A stretch of DNA of 5,353 bases, taken from NCBI GenBank assembly GCA_030040335.1, contig JASHTX010000023.1, forward strand, positions 1-5,353, written 5' to 3'. A program made the position numbers and the translations under genes. The stretch's first letter is position 1. Every line of letters begins with the position of its first letter. This document shows positions 4,312-5,353 of the stretch, one piece after another. The notes below the pieces were generated by a model. It had not been told where the DNA came from. It made no database searches and saw nothing but the letters and a program-made list of their open reading frames with translations. This DNA is from Microcaldota archaeon. Its GTDB lineage: Archaea > Micrarchaeota > Micrarchaeia > Micrarchaeales > CABMGC01.

Positions 4312-5353
4312 ATGGAGGATCTGTCGTTGTACAACCTTCTTTCACCAACAGACTACAGATATTCGGTGAAGGAACTCACGCCTTATCTCTCTGAGGAGGC
4401 CTATGTAGGCTACAAGTCAAAGGTCGAGGCGGCGCTTGCAAAGGTCCTTGCGCACAGAAAGATAATCAGCGAGAAGGCAGCTGAGGAGATAAGGAAAGCT
4501 TCTGAGCAGATAAAGGCAAAGGACGTCTACGAGGAAGAAGCGAAGACAGGGCATGACATAATTGCGCAGGTCAACCTGATAAGAAACAGGGTCAGCAATG
4601 AAGCCAAGACGGGTGTACACAGAACAGCAACATCATACGACATAGTTGATACTGCCAACATGCTCCGCTACAGGGACGCATTCAGGAAGGTCATACTTCC
4701 TGATATGATAGCTCTGGAAAAGGCCTGGATATCACTTGTGCTCAGGGAGAAGGACTCGCTCCAGATAGGGAGGACGCACCTACAACACGCAGAGCCGATA
4801 ACCTTCGGGTTTGCAGTAGCGTGGTACGTGAGCAGGTTCGGCAAGCAGATACTAAAGGTCAATCAGGCTGTCGCAGACTTGGAGGGTAAATTCTCCGGAG
4901 CGGTCGGCGCTTACAATGCATCTTCGCTCTTTGTTGACAATCCAGAAGATTTCGAGAAGGAAGTTCTCAGGGAACTTGGCATAAAGGCTACGGAAGTTTC
5001 AACGCAGATAGTGCAGCCAGAGCCGCTTGCAGACCTGATGCACCATGTCCTGAGCAGCTTCACGATACTGGCCAACTGGGCCGACGATATGAGGAACCTG
5101 CAGAGACCTGAGATAGCAGAAATAGGGCAGCCGAGGGGCAAGGACATCTCGAGGTCATCCACAATGCCGCACAAGGCGAACCCTGTAGGCTTGGAAAACA
5201 TCAAGAGCCTCTGGAAAGCGACAATGCCGTACATGTTCATGATGCACCTGGACCAGATTTCTGATCACCAGCGCGACCTCACGAACTCTGCATCGCAACG
5301 CTACATACCCCAGATATTCACGCAGTTCGACTACTCGGTAAAGAGGGCCGTGA
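4312..5353 (+). CDS. purB: Adenylosuccinate lyase PurB, 5' part (3' end outside window)
   Basis: PurB eliminates fumarate twice in the pathway: SAICAR to AICAR, and adenylosuccinate to AMP. It thus uses the products of both PurC and PurA encoded here. The frame runs open from ATG 4312 to the window end, giving 347 residues of a usual 430-460. It belongs to the fumarase/aspartase superfamily. Motifs are TGHD at 79-82 (His81 aligns with B. subtilis His68), VHRTATSYDIVDTA at 102-115, GRTHLQHAEPITFG at 153-166 with the catalytic acid/base His156, and the signature loop SRSSTMPHKANP at 280-291 with the catalytic Ser in SS (282-283). Three usual glycines are replaced: Thr105 in the H-x-G-x-T-S motif, Leu157 in RTHGQHA, and Arg281 in GSSxMP. 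ATG 4312 lies 10 bases after the purC stop; ATG 4298, overlapping that stop, is in another frame. No clear Shine-Dalgarno is seen. The helical C-terminal domain is outside the window. Confidence 0.95.
   Translation, partial: MEDLSLYNLLSPTDYRYSVKELTPYLSEEAYVGYKSKVEAALAKVLAHRKIISEKAAEEIRKASEQIKAKDVYEEEAKTGHDIIAQVNLIRNRVSNEAKTGVHRTATSYDIVDTANMLRYRDAFRKVILPDMIALEKAWISLVLREKDSLQIGRTHLQHAEPITFGFAVAWYVSRFGKQILKVNQAVADLEGKFSGAVGAYNASSLFVDNPEDFEKEVLRELGIKATEVSTQIVQPEPLADLMHHVLSSFTILANWADDMRNLQRPEIAEIGQPRGKDISRSSTMPHKANPVGLENIKSLWKATMPYMFMMHLDQISDHQRDLTNSASQRYIPQIFTQFDYSVKRAV

Noticed and set aside
5351..5353. TGA at the window end as the purB stop
   Set aside because: It is out of frame: the purB frame reads GTG at 5350-5352, so the gene continues past the window.

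Overview
This window reads as part of an archaeal de novo purine biosynthesis operon. Six genes lie head to tail on the + strand and fill almost all of the sequence: purF (3' part only), folD, purA, purE, purC and purB (5' part only). I see no convincing gene on the - strand, no RNA gene, mobile element, repeat array or CRISPR, and no gene-free stretch over 66 bases.

Archaeal origin is inferred from three things. PurA is the short, roughly 340-350 residue form typical of archaea. A TATA-like box sits about 25 bases ahead of an inferred start upstream of purE. Arg is written mostly AGG/AGA and Ile mostly ATA in all six genes. The presence of FolD implies a tetrahydrofolate-using archaeon. By eye G+C is near one half. 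Many substitutions at normally conserved, non-catalytic positions suggest a divergent lineage such as a DPANN (Micrarchaeota-like) or Thermoplasmata-related archaeon, but this cannot be settled from the window.

Layout: 1-829 purF C-terminal part (phosphoribosyltransferase domain); 16-base gap; 846-1763 folD; 23-base gap; 1787-2839 purA; a 66-base gap (2840-2905) holding a probable promoter with two short dyads; 2906-3388 purE; 4-base gap; 3393-4301 purC; 10-base gap; 4312 to the window end purB. The tight purE-purC-purB packing suggests one transcript, possibly started at the promoter ahead of purE as well as by readthrough from purF-folD-purA.

Pathway: PurF makes phosphoribosylamine from PRPP and glutamine. 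FolD interconverts the one-carbon folates that feed the formyl-transfer steps. PurE carboxylates AIR, PurC adds aspartate to give SAICAR, and PurB removes fumarate to give AICAR. After IMP is made, PurA adds aspartate and PurB again removes fumarate, giving AMP. PurD, PurM, PurL/Q/S, the formyl-transfer enzymes and PurH/PurO/PurP are not in the window.

The points most worth a second look are at residue level. PurE carries class II (CO2-using) signatures with one class I-like position. PurF keeps three of the four cysteines of the Fe-S type enzyme, with Asp at the fourth. PurA is altered at three IMP-contact positions while keeping its catalytic Asp and His. I found no evidence of a wholly new system; this is a known pathway in a divergent form.
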